Below are positions 14,601 through 28,000 of a stretch of 64,000 nucleotides of DNA, piece by piece. The translations under genes were made by a program, and so were the position numbers. The first letter of the stretch is position 1; every line of letters begins with the position of its first letter. The DNA lies in assembly GCA_914767715.1 (NCBI GenBank), contig OU612065.1, forward strand, positions 24,366,001 through 24,430,000. The letters run 5' to 3'. The notes beneath the pieces were generated by a model. The model had not been told where the DNA came from. It saw nothing but the letters and a program-made list of their open reading frames with translations, and made no database searches. Source of the stretch: Membranipora membranacea. Its lineage: Eukaryota; Bryozoa; Gymnolaemata; Cheilostomatida; Membraniporidae.

Positions 14601-15956
14601 GTGAAGCACATCTGAGTGACAAAGATAAGTTTGTCTTTCTCAAACAGACCTCTGCTGGTGTAGTTAAACACAGAGAATGTGATGGAGTCGATCAGGTTAA
14701 TCACACGATTCTTCACATCTTCTGCAGCCTCAGCCTTCTCGATAGACATACCGAACACAATACTGAAAGCCTGAAATAAATGTGATATTATTTATGAAAA
14801 GAAGAATACATTTTATTTGCGATAGATGGAGATCCCCAATGGTGAAACTTGGTCTATTATTGTTATGATAACATGTTTTTATTGAGGTTTTTTATATAAT
14901 ATATAAGTATGTTATAAACAAACAAAAATAACAACTTTTGTTCAAGTCATGGCGCTTATGTTAATACACATTCAGTTATGAGGCAGAATTTATGGTGGAA
15001 AACACTGCACGATCTTGGCACGATCTGTCTTTTTGATCACTAATTCCATATAATTGCACAACAGTTACATGCAGAAGTTGGTGTTATTTTTTAAGTGCCT
15101 ACCTTGAGAGAGAACTGGTACATGGGATTGATCTTGAACAACTCGTTCAGGATGAAGTAGAGCAGAGAGGCTCGAGCAGCTGCTGGTCTGTAGTGCTCCC
15201 TGGCCTCGTTAATCTTCACTTCAGTAATCTTAGCCTGTTCTACCTTCTCTGCGATCTCAATAGCTGTAGATTTTGTTGTCTCCAGATTCTCAACCAGAGC
15301 GGTATCTCCGAGGAAATCTCCCTCTGTGAAATTAAACCGATAACATTGTAATAACAAGCATAAACGACCAACGCTGGCAAGTGCTCTGATTAGAATCTAA
15401 CCTTGCTCAATTCACACTATGAGTGAGGGATCCTTGAAAGGTATTGACAGCCACCTTCACCGGAAAGGCTTGCATATATTTATATGAATTCATGGATTAG
15501 TGATAAAATACACAGTATGGCTATTTGTGGAGAAATTACATCAATATATAACTTTGAGTCCGTAATTGGATCTAGCTAAAATTCTGGCAGCTTTACCATT
15601 ATGCATTGACTGATGTCCCAGGAACCCAGGCAAGCTACTTACAAGGGGTCGGCTGAAGGGTTACTGAACTTATGGCGATCTCGATACCATTGTTAAACAG
15701 AGAACTAAATCCATTATCATGTGCTGTTTTTCTGATGAAGAATGAATTTTCTCAAACATTGCCCTTCTGGTCGTCTTAGACATATTAAATATCGCAGCTC
15801 ATGGGGCAAAGACTGTTTTCTGAGGCAAATGTGCATCACACTTAATGAGATTCTTTTTTAAAAAGTCCATAGTTCCATACACTGGTAGCAAGCTCTTATT
15901 ATGACAAAGTATATGCATCCATTTTTCGCAACATTTAATGTTTGTGATAGCTAATA

Positions 15957-16047
<91 letters not shown>

Positions 16048-19000
16048 GAATATATATCAGTGCTTGCAAGTGTGCGCGTAATTGATTTTAGTTCTCACCT
16101 GCGGCTGACAGCCTAGCCAGCAGGTCATCCTCAAGCTTCTTCAGCACAATCTTGAACTCGTTCTGCTGTCTGGTGAGGTCTGATTTCAGCTGCTCCAGAT
16201 CTGGTCTCTCAACAGCCACCACCTGTGCCAGAAGCTGGTCTTCTAGACCATCTTTGGTAACAGTGAAGTTGATCAGGGTGGTCTGGGCCTGCATCTCAGG
16301 TTTGTAGTGAGGGTTGGCAAGCTACAATGAGGGAGAAAATCTGTAAATACTCTATATAATACATATTCTGGTTCACTAGCTACTTTCAGGACCATCTTGT
16401 CATGCTTTATTCAGAATCGATAGCGTTTGTCTTCCTTTCTGTGAAACCTGGTTAAAATGACTTCAACATTGAAGCCGTATAACATTCAATGCCTTTTCAC
16501 ATGTCTGGGAAGTGATTTTGATAAAGAGATTTAATTGGCTTCGACAGCCTTCTGTGTCATTAAATTTAGAAATCTGCAAGTAATATTTGTTCAGCTAAGA
16601 CTAGCCTGGCCGGCTTTAAGTGTCACATGCAGTTATAATTAGCAGATGTCTAAAAGTGCTAATGCTACAATATTTCCACTCGCTTTTACCAAAATAATGT
16701 CGAAATTTCTGATTTCTACACTCATCCCTGACTCATATTTATATATTTGTTGACAGGTTACAACTTGATTTGCGTCATCTCACTAACCTTGGTCTGTAAG
16801 ATGAGTTTGAAGGCTTTGTTGTACTCGACCTCCTTATCTCCCATCTTGATGTATCTTCCCTTCTTAATGAGATTACGTCCCAGAAGTGGGTCCAGTACAG
16901 GGTCAATGCTCTCCTCGATATTCTCAATAAGCACAACATCTCCAGACATTACAGCATGTTCAATTCTGTCCAGATATCCTTTAGAGCCAAGTCTGACTGT
17001 GATCAGATTTTCAGCGTATCTGGTCTTCACCCATTTGATACCCTAAAAGAGATATGGATAAGGAAATAGTGAGAGGTATGAATCTCCGAATGGGGCTGCA
17101 CTAATGAAAATTAAGATTTGGAGCAGTAAAGTATTCGCAGAAGGGAAAGCTCGCCGTTTTGCACATGAGTGAAATGGTGACATTTGTGGCTACCTAACAT
17201 TAACTACCCCTCTAGCTAAAATCAGTGCTAGCTAATATTAAATCACCTTCAAACTAGCTCAACTAAACAAGAAGAACACAGACAAGATAAAAAAAAACTA
17301 ACCTGAAGCTGAGGATCGATCATCAGTGGCCACCTCTCACAGTTACAGAGGATGGTGGCGTTCTCACTGGACATACGATCAGATGGCAGACCCTCGTTGT
17401 TCCATGAGGCAATCTGTGCATCATCAGTCAACATGGTCAGTGGATCAATTCCTGGTGTGCAGGGTATGGGTACCTACAAATTGGAAAATATTAAATCAAT
17501 GCTGTGCTTGCGGTAAAATTGCAAATGACAAAAAGCAATACGGAAACCATCGCCATAGATTAAGGTACATGTGCTTCTTGCAATAAAGGTGATTTTGCGA
17601 GCATGTCTTGCCAGTAGGGAGTGGGGGACAGAGAATAATTTCCACGGAAAAAAACAATTTCAACTGTTTAAATTTTTTTTTTCCGTGGGCGTTTCACACA
17701 CATTAAACTTATATTTAAGAAGTAGCGGCATTTGTCCTGTCATGCTTACGTGCTACATTATTAGCAAGCAGCGATATCAATATCAAGTAAAAATTCAGTG
17801 CGTTTGAATTTTTCCCATACCGAAAAAAACAATAATGCAATGCATTGCTTCCACTTTTACAAAGTGGAATGCTACCAAACACCATAAAAGCTAGCAACTA
17901 CCATAGATAAGGGATAGATCAATTCTGATCCAATTTGCCTGCATTTCCAGTCTACTGGTGAGCCGGCAGCAACTCTAAGGGGAGCAACTCCAAATGCATG
18001 CAAAGTGGATCATACTTGATCTAGATAAGGACAATATGAAAGGTTTTCTAACATTGATAACCTATTTAAATAAAGCTCTAGTTGTTTGATATGCTATGTT
18101 GGAAGTTTGTGAAATATCCAGGTTACTAAGGTAATTGGCAAGGCTGCCTTGCATAACGCTAAAGAAATGAAGAAGGGTCCTCTTTTGTTGCAGAAAACCC
18201 AAGAAAAATTAATAACAGATTTTTACGTGGTTACTATTATCGAACATAGCGTAAGCATAAATGAATGTGCCTACCCCTGTTTTATCCTGAAAGAAACACA
18301 AACAGCAAATGATTAGGGTGCATATAGCTCAACTCAAGGAGTGCAATGTAATTAAGTTTTTTGTAAGAAATTGTATTTTATTTGATGATTATGATGAACG
18401 CTGGCTAGTTCATACAGACCGCCATTCAGGTTGATTAATGGCAATCACATAGCAAAAGCTCCAAGTTAAAACGAGACCAGCCCACAGCAGAGCTTTCTTC
18501 AGGGATGTTTTTTAAGTTTCTCATATTCTGTGGATAGAGCTGTTAGTGTAACAAATTGTTTTTTCTGGTTAAAGGCCGCGATTGGTTACTTACAGAAAGC
18601 TGCTTGAGATATGGCAGCCACTGGCTATCCATCAGGTCCAGTCTGTAACTCTTGATGAAACAACCGACATAGGACACAAAGGCTGTCGTGAGTAGCACAT
18701 CTCCGGGTAGAGTGGTAGCCTGTTGTTTAAATGCCTCAACAGATTCAGCCCAACGTACATTCTCAGAGGCTAGACCTCCCACCAAGCGGTTAGCCAGGCT
18801 AAAACACCATGAGTAGAAGTGTTAAAATAAACATGTCATCAAATCAAGAATAAAGGTGCAATAATTAGACATCGGTAAACCATCTAGGGGAGCTCCCTTC
18901 TTATCCTCAAGTTGAGCCTGATTAAATTTTTTTCCAATCTTAAGAGGAATGAGGAATGAGATGCTTGCCAACAAACAAGGGTGGTTTCATGCTGCAGGGG

Positions 19001-22000
19001 CCAGCAATGAGAATGTTGTACTAGTGAAGGCCTCAAAACTGCGCTGGACTCATGTATTCCAGCTAAAGGCACTGACAATGTTGACATTATTAAGGACGTA
19101 CTTGATGGTTCTGTTGGTGTTGTCCGCCATCTCTTGACATCTTAGTTTCTCAGATGTGGCTCTTTCAAAGTCAGCAGTCAGCTTTCCAAGAGTCTCCTCA
19201 AGACTTCTGATCTTAGTCTGGATAGTATCTAGCTTACTCACGGCAGCAGCCAGATCAGCATTAGCGGCAGCAAGAGCGTTTCTCTTGGGCTCGACGTCAC
19301 AGAATACTCGGTAGAAACTGAAAAATATCATGGCAGTGAAGAGCTAGAATAGCATACTAAATAAGGGGATCTTTCAATTACAATGTGCATGCTATACTAA
19401 AGCAAACTATCACTATCACATGGCTCAAAATTATCAATCACTTGATATTTCGATTGGACAAAATCGCTCCTAATTCACTCACTCAGAATGTATTTAGTTG
19501 CATCAATGAGTGAGCGATTTCTGAGCTAGGCCCTTAGCAGATTGCAATTTTGGCTGATTTTAAGTTAAAGATTCCCCTGGCTCAGAACATCATGAAAGAA
19601 TATCAACTGTAGCACATGTTTTATGAAATGTATGACATAATATTATGAGCTTAGCTCTGAACAAATAACTTAGCATGTGAATGAAGCGAACGTAATAATA
19701 AACAGCTCAGCTACCCTACGTCTTATTCCAATTGCCCACAAAGGTTGACAGAATTATGTGTTTGGAAAAACACAGAGGAAAGATCCACTCATTTAGTTGC
19801 GGTTTTTAACAGTGCCTAAACATATCTAAGACATAATAAGATAGAGTTTGCAGGAAAAGACCACTCATTGACAATCTACCATACTATCATAGCTTTACAT
19901 TGCGTACAAAATGTCCAAATACCGTAGTAATTTTATCCTAGAACATACATAATGGTATTTGTCTACTTACGTCACAATATTGATGGCCCAGGCGCAGAGT
20001 CCAGCAGCTGCAATGGACTTAGCCTTAATAAAGTCAGGGTCGAATTCAGGGTCTAATAGAAAAGGATCTACAGCCTTGAGACACGCGTCGGGGATGTTCT
20101 CTTTGTCATAGTTTATCAGCTGGTCTAAGAAACCGTCCACCTAACACACATTATTTGATAATAACTAATTGTTTGAGCAACATAGAATAGCAGCTGGCTA
20201 ATACACACAAGTCAGATACGGGATTTCAGACCAAGTTAGGTTATAATTTTCATCTAACACGATGATCCAAATGATCCAAATGATCCAAATGATCCAAATG
20301 ATCCAAATGATCCAAATGATCCAAATGATCCAAATGATCCAAATGATCCAAATTTCATTGGCACATTTTACCCGTTATCTGACCTGTGTGGAGCTACAGC
20401 CATTAAATGAAAGGAACACTGAACTATAGTAAGCTGAAACACTGTAACACGCAGCATAGAGCTAAAAGATATAAACTGAACTATAGCTGCGAAGTAGCAA
20501 CTTCTACCACACATACAGATGTATCGGAGAGTCATCAGAGGTTGTCAGAAATTCACCAGGTATGACTTCCATAAACACTATTTTTCTTTCTTTTTTCTCA
20601 ATTTGCAAAAGTTATCATCATGGTCGGATCGTGCCGAAGAGATTAATAGTAGCAAAGAAATAATCATAGTAAATTAATTTTAATTTAATTAAGTTATCCA
20701 TGTTTTGGTGGGTGAATTGCTGACAATGCATCCGTGACCTCTGAACTCTGCTGCATGTTCCCCAGTTACTTACGCCACAATATTAATGGCCCAGGAACAA
20801 AGGCCGGCAGCAGCGATTGATTTTGCCCTGATGAATTCTGGCTCAAACTCAGGGTTACTTAAGTATGGTTCCAGGGCTTTCAGACTGGCGTCTGATATAT
20901 TTTCCTTGTCATAATTGACAAGTTGGTCTAGAAAGTCCCCGACCTGTTAATCATCGCAAATAGTCTTAAAAATTGAATTTTAAAACATTAAAATCTTGAT
21001 TTTCATGGCAAGAGATAATTGCTTCCAAAATTAATCATTAAATTATCAACAGGTTTATATAAATGCAAAAAGCTACAATAAGCTTTATCTATAATTAAAT
21101 ATTCAAAATTATTCAAGGACCCAAATGAAATTCTTACTCACCTTAGCCATCATAAGTTTGGCAGCCTTCCAACTCTTGTCCTTTGGTACCTTACCACCAG
21201 GTGCCAGTAAGCACATACAGGCCCCTAACACTGTGACGACAGCTGAAGGTGGTGACCCGAAAGATTTCAACTCAGTCAAATTACCCTGTAATATAAACAC
21301 AGATTTTTTGTCAATAAAAGCCATCATTGGGTCGAAGCTATAATCTTCTAAATAATTGGCTATATAGCTCTAAAGATGGAACATTTCTCAACGCTTACAA
21401 TAATATCATTATTACACCTTTTTAATGAGGCTTCCATAAAAGTATTATAATGATATAAAAGATACCTAACGGCAATAAACTGACAAATACTTGTTGGTGG
21501 AAAATATCCAATTTGTACTTGATTTGTAGAACGGACCTTGTTGAGTGTGTTCAGGGCTTCTTGAGCAGCAATAAGAGCAGGCTCAGCCTTAGCTAGATCA
21601 GTCTCACAAGAGATCTGCTTCTTTGTGACCTCTTCCTTGATGACGTTGACCTTCTTCTCTTCACCGTCAGCGAACTCCTTCTCCTTAGAGACTTTCTCTG
21701 TCTCAGTTCCGACAATCTGAATCAGCTTATTGGCGTCTTCGTTCTTCTGTGTAAGCTCTATCTCCTGAGCGGCAAGCTTAGCTTTCAGATCATCTACCTG
21801 TCCAGCTGCAAGTAGATAAAGTTTTGAGTATGTCAGGCAGATATTCAGAAATAAAACAGTTCAAAGGCAGATTGGCATGGTAAACAATTTCAATATATTA
21901 CTGGGCATGAATTATCAATGGTGGAAACAGTGCAAAACTTCCATAAGGGAAGGTTACTAATAGTCCCCGCCTTAAAATGTCACTATGTACAGGAAAAAAT

Positions 22001-25000
22001 CAGTAGAAAAACAAAACCAACAGTTTGACTCATACAGCATGCAGCATTAAGACAAATGGACACGGCGTTTCTGATTGGTTGAAGCAGACAAACCTGTAGA
22101 TCGGAGTTTCTCCAGACCGTTCTCAAGACGCTGCATTTTGGCGGTCAGCTCATGATTCTTGGCTGACAGGAGATTGAGGTAGAGAGCGATTTGTTCAAGG
22201 AAACTCTTAGGCGTGGTGTAATTGTATCTCTTCTCATTCTGTAGATACATTTGGGATGCGTGGTTCACAGATGTGTGGACATAAGCCATGAACTGTGAGA
22301 CGGAGTCCTTGAGCTCTTCTGGTAGATATTCACTGCTATCGATGAATCTTCTGCTCACAGACACCAAGGCATCTTGTGGCCACTCGTGGAACCAATCGAT
22401 GCTTGTACAGTTGACGACTCCAGGGAACTTTCTTCCTCGGACTCTCAATGTACTGCCGACTGGTGAGAAGCACAATACCACCTTCAACATACGCCTGACA
22501 CGCTCAATGAAGAACTTCCAGCAGGCTTCTCTCGTATCCTCAATCCCCTGTCCCTTGACCTCATTTCTGACACCGTTGATGCAGTTCTCGACATCATCAT
22601 CTGGTAGAAGGTCAGCGACCTCACCAGTGGACAGCAAGTCATTTACTAACACCAAGAACTTCTCATCTGTCACCTAAAAACCATAAGATCACCGATTGCA
22701 AACAACTCATTATACCATTCCTTTTTGGCAGTCGGACGATTGTCATTGATATGAAACCCGCGACATGATATAAGCGCAACGCCAAATTGAAGTTTCAAGG
22801 CAAAACATATGTCTATGAGTGCAATGTATGTAATTTAATCAAAGTATTATCTTGTGGGATTTCTAAATACTAAATTAGATAGAAAATATATTCACATAGC
22901 AGATGACTGCATTAATAGACCACACAATTTTGTGATGCAGAAAACAGACAATTTTATAATTATTAGCATTATTACTATTGCTAAGTCTTTTAATTCTTTG
23001 TATGAGCATACTACAGACATACCTGAGCATCTGTCATCAGGAACATACAGCCGACATTCTTCACACCAGCCTTAATGTAGAGTGCGGCCAGATCGATCTT
23101 CAGATCAGCAATACCGTATCCCTTCCTGATAGTAATCTGGAAAGGCTCCAGACCAGTGATAAACCCAGCAAGACGAGCCAGAGACTGCTTACCAGATCCT
23201 ATCAATCATAAGGTGATAAATTGTAACATTTGGTTTTTTTTCAACACTTTTATCGGCAGTCTGGAATGAAATTTCTATAGTGAATTTCAATAGTGAAATG
23301 TTTTCCAATTAGTGCCAAAAAAAGGAAAAGGAATAAACCAAAAACGTTAAAATGAATTTAAAAAAATTTAAACACAACAATACATACAACAAAATTAGCA
23401 TCCTTAGCCTTTGCTGTTTTGAAATGGCTTAGAATATTACCGCGAGTCCTTATCTTCTTCCAAAAACTCGTGCCCAAATATCAATCAACGAACAGTGGTT
23501 TTAACTTACCTCCAACACCAACGAGCAGAGCATTTCCTCTGGGAGACTCCAGGATTCTGCTGATTCTGCAGATATGCTCCATGGCATCCTCGAACAACAC
23601 CAAGTTCATGGCAGCGTTCAGCTCATTGTAGTTATCAAGCGCTTCAAGCAGCAGCTTGTTCAGTGTGGGCCAGTCAGCCACCAGCATATATTTGGGATCT
23701 CCGATACCTAGAGAGAAGAAGTTGAGGGAAATGAATACATATGCAACATTAGTTTTACACAGATCATATCAATCTCAGTTCTCATAGTTGTGCTAAAATG
23801 TGAAGTCTGTGAAACCTTGCACCCTCCCCAGTCCATCACACATGAATCATTTGCATGCATATTATAAGTCGAGGGGGCAACTCTGAATGTAGGTAAACTG
23901 GATCAATTTGTTCTAACACCATCTTACATATAACAGAATAATCACTTGACCAGCATGCAAGAATATAAATTATAGACAGTGGATCTGTGATAATCGTAGA
24001 GTCACTGAGTGTTGACTACTAGATTGCGATGGACAAGGCAGTTGATGTCATAGACTATGTATATGTCCTACATGATAAAAATTCATATTTTACAGATGTC
24101 ATGAATCATTATTAATACATACCAAATTTCAAAGAGCTTGCTGTAACAATTGTATTTATGAAAGATTTTGTGGAAGTTCAACATTGGAGACTTAGAGTTA
24201 CAAATGGCTACCACAATGCATACGTCTCAATCCGATAGCACAAGTTCGACAAACACACCCTTCAGACCTAAACTCATATATCCACTATAAACAGGTTATC
24301 GGGTTGACATTAAGAAGTATTTACCAGTAGCAAAGTGGCAGTAGATGAGTGGTGCTTTCTTGAACACATCATCAGGCTCAATATCCTCAAAGGACTTTTT
24401 GAATACATCTCGCTGAGTTTTGCGGAAGAGCTCAATGTCAGTTGTGTCCACCATCTTATCACCATAAACTCTCTGAGCCTCATGAGACCAGATGGTTAGC
24501 AGGTCAGTTGTTGTCTTTACAGACTCTACTGTACTGAACAGCACACCCTGTTGAATAGAGTTAAAACATTAAATTATACACATGAATTAATAAATTCAAT
24601 AAATATTTTTTAATTTATTTTTAAATAATAAATACTGAGTTTTTGAATTTTGCCTTGTTTAAAACATGACTTATTACTTATTGCTGACATTTCAATAGTG
24701 TAAGGGAATCAAAATATAGATTATCTTGATTCGGGCTTACAAGAACTACTCCATATTGGATTAGAATAGATCACTGGGCTTTGCAAAGAAAGAAAGATGG
24801 AGATCTGACAAACCTGGAAGATATTGGAGAGATCTCTCAAATTGAAGATGTAGTGGAACTTGATGGCTGTTGGGAGGAAGGTGGAGGTCATCTTGGAATG
24901 AAGGTCAAGGGCACCGCTGACAACGTTAGGTACAAACTTGATAACCTGCTGATTCATTCCACCTTGTTGCAGATGCTAAAATAAATCATAATCAAATTTT

Positions 25001-28000
25001 GTTACTAGGAGGCATTACTGAATAGGAAATTACTTGGAGTTGTAAAAGTGTCAATATCAAAATGCAATTTGCAATTAATTTCTAGCTTTCATTAATTTAA
25101 TTAATTTCTAGTGTTCCACATTACACATACATAAATTTGAAATAGGTGTGAGGCGAAGCCAGTGAGGAAATACTAATTTTCTTCTACATCTAGTTTTGAG
25201 TAAGATTTGTATTGTTTTCCATCGAAATCAGAGCAGATCATTCACATAACTCACCTGTGAGAGAATGCTGCAGTAGATGGTAGCCAGAGCATCACGTCCA
25301 GGGAACGAGAGAGCAAACACACAGAAATGCCTCTGTAGACGGGGGTTGATGGTGAATGAACCGGCTGTGGGGTTCATGCAGGACACATACTGAGTGTTAT
25401 GTACATCCTTCTGCGATAGTTTCTGTCGATCATACCAATGGCTGTAATCCAGATGCTGCCTGATCAGAGTATGTGGCTGTACTGTGAAGTATTTGTCAAC
25501 CTGTATAATATAACAATAGACATATAAAAACGATAAATAAATATTTTAATAATATTATACAATTAAAATTTAACATCATGGTAGTTTCCTTATTGTTGCT
25601 GTCAGTTGGTTTGAGATATAGGTTGAATCAAGGAGTAAGAAGAGTATTGAGCATGGGTTGAATGAAAGATCTTTTTGGAAATATTATTATTTAACGTTTT
25701 TTTATTATTTATGTTATTATTATTTCTATTTTTTATCTTTATTATTATTACATGAAGAATATAGGCAATCATCGATTAGAAAAAAGGGTTGATCACAATT
25801 TCTCAATTAAAAACAAACAAAATTCTTTCAGTTGTCTTACCTCAGGCATGTTCATGTCATCGATGAAGTAGACCAGTCTCTTGTTACCGGGTGGTCCGTA
25901 GTTACGTCCAGCCTTCTTCTCTAGAGGTTTCTCCAGAACCTTCTGCAACATCTCAGATGTGGTGTAAAAGTTGAAGGGTACATTGGCAATGTTGAAAGAC
26001 TCGGGCAGACCGGCGAGTTTCTCGCTCATCAGTACAGATTTACCAGAACCGGCGCTACCGACCAACATGACTGGTCGTCTCTTCTCAATCAGCAGATCCA
26101 TGAAGAATTTAGTTCTGCTAGTCTCAGCAGTGTGTACCAGGGCAGACTATAAAATAAAAATATCACTATAACAGACAAAGTTCCTTGCGAAATGTGACAT
26201 ATAATACGAACAGTAATAGCTACTGAAATGAAATTTATGCAAAGAAAATGGCAGCTATGGTGAACAACCTATATATTTGCCTCATTAGTGAAACAGCCTT
26301 GCATATTTCATTATATTCAATATTATTATCACTATTGTCCATCATTTTTTATTTGTACCATTTGCTTGCTTGACTTATTTTAGTTGTAAGCCACATCTTA
26401 TTACCTGTAGAGGAATATCAGGGTCAAGTTCGAATTTGGTCACAATCTTAGACCAGGGCTCAAACTTGTGAGTAGAGTTGTCGATGTAGTAATCGAATAC
26501 AGTGCCAGCTGAGGGGAACTTGATTGTCTTGAACTCATTGGCCCACCACTTGGTGAAGTCGACTCTGTGATCTGTGAGCTGATCCTGGAACAGGCAGGCA
26601 CCAAAAGCCCAGACACAGCAGAACACAAAGTATAACTCATACAGCTCCTTGGGACAATCCGGTGGTGTATTCTCTGCTACCAGCATTACCTGTAATCAGA
26701 TATGGAGGCTTATAGAAATACGTAGAGTGATATATATATATATATATATATATACTATTTTATTTGGCAGACAATATCATCATCTTTTCCATAACGTGCC
26801 AAATAACGTGATAAGTTTGACCAATGAACTAAACTATCTTAGTGCATTGGTCTGATGTAAAATAGAAGTTTACTCACTTTAACACTTTACACAGCAAATT
26901 TATTTTGGTATATGAGATGATCAATAATCCCTAGAATCAGTTTACTCAGCATAGAACGTGCCTATTATAACACTGATTAACACCAATGTGTATGTAAAAG
27001 GGGGGGGGGGGGGGTTTTCCAACATCAACACGGGTCATGAGTAAAAGACAGTGTGGGTTGTCATGATTGTTATTGAGAGTAATGTATAAATAATTGTTAA
27101 ATTGCTGATCACAAAACTGATATGAACAGGTGATTGCATGATATGAACAGTGTTGACCTACCTCAAGCAGATAACACAACATCTGGATGTGAGCAATCTC
27201 AGCGATGGGTGTGATCTTCTTGAATCTTAGCTTCATGATATCCAGGCATGGTGGCACATACTTCTCAAACAGAATGGTAAGGTTAGCCTTCTCTGACTGA
27301 ACCTCACGGGTGTCAATCCATGAGTTCACATATCTAAAGTGGGAAAATTATCAAGATTGAATAAATGTGATGATTGCTCATCGTTATTCTGGAAGCTTCA
27401 ACAGCATAAAACAATATTCCATTCTTAGCTATACTATCCATGATGATGATGATGGTGGCGATGATATTAACTTTATTTCAACCTTCAAAATCCCCACATG
27501 ACAATCTTGAAGGTTGAGTGACCACATAGCAAGGTGTTACCTAAAGTGTAATTATTTTTCTAAAGTGAGAAGATTAAAGGGATTAAATTTTGTTATTATG
27601 ATAGCTCATCGTTATTCTAGAAGCTCCACAAGGATAAAACAATGTTCCTAGCTATGTGGATTTAGTGACCACATAGCAAGGTGTTACCAAAAGTCCAATT
27701 AATTTTACAATTTAAACTAAGCTGTTCACACTTACGGGTTCCAGCCGAGATCCTGTGGGTTAATGTAGAGGATACCAGCACGTGACACTGTGGCCGGTGT
27801 GGCTGTCTTCAGATGTGAGATCTCAAACAGAAGTCTCATGGAGGGTGTCAGTGGGATACGCTCGTTAGAAGCCAAGGTCAGCACCTAAAGGCAGATAAAT
27901 GAAACTTTGAATAGAGGAAGAAGCAACCAAGTTCATTCAACCAGTTATTACACGCAAGAGACCTAGAGATGAAATATAATCTTCTTTCAACCTCAATATA

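Larger units (their letters stand above)
8676..17473 (-). other. DNAH17: Dynein exons 47-60: AAA5, AAA6 and C-terminal domain
   Basis: Exons: 17473-17303, 17042-16788, 16321-16099, 15323-15103, 14770-14600, 14234-13877, 13618-13383, 13140-13003, 12675-12480, 12303-12098, 10693-10445, 10148-9966, 9468-9226, 9050-8676. Landmarks are [15 protein letters not shown] and PLMIDPQLQ (AAA5), [60 protein letters not shown] (AAA6), [20 protein letters not shown] and [19 protein letters not shown]. The stop codon is at 8676-8678. Confidence 0.93.
18594..21805 (-). other. DNAH17: Dynein exons 42-46: stalk and microtubule-binding domain
   Basis: Exons: 21805-21537 (coiled coil 1), 21285-21142 (first half of the microtubule-binding domain, [13 protein letters not shown] onward), then one of two alternative exons (20943-20774 or 20140-19971), 19317-19102 (coiled coil 2, [20 protein letters not shown]) and 18798-18594 ([20 protein letters not shown]). 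The stalk carries the tip that binds the microtubule; its antiparallel coiled coil signals between ring and tip. The tip is the only part of the gene with duplicated exons. Confidence 0.92.
22094..26689 (-). other. DNAH17: Dynein exons 34-41: AAA3 and AAA4
   Basis: Exons: 26689-26405, 26146-25841, 25500-25255, 24975-24814, 24547-24325, 23707-23510, 23198-23023, 22673-22094. AAA3 in exon 35 has GSAGSGKS and [13 protein letters not shown]4 has GVGGSGKQ, split by the phase-1 intron between exons 39 and 40, followed by [19 protein letters not shown] and FLMTDAQ. Exon 41 (580 bp) is the largest coding exon and leads into the stalk through [14 protein letters not shown]. Confidence 0.92.

Noticed and set aside
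15957-16046. Repeat array as a CRISPR array
   Set aside because: A plain tetranucleotide microsatellite with no spacers, in a eukaryotic intron. The 9-bp array at 20262 is rejected for the same reason.
20774-20943. The second dynein tip exon as a dead pseudo-exon
   Set aside because: Intact frame, intact splice sites, same length and phase, and mostly conservative substitutions argue for a working exon.
22288-22677. 129-codon plus-strand frame
   Set aside because: Antisense shadow of the large dynein exon 41.
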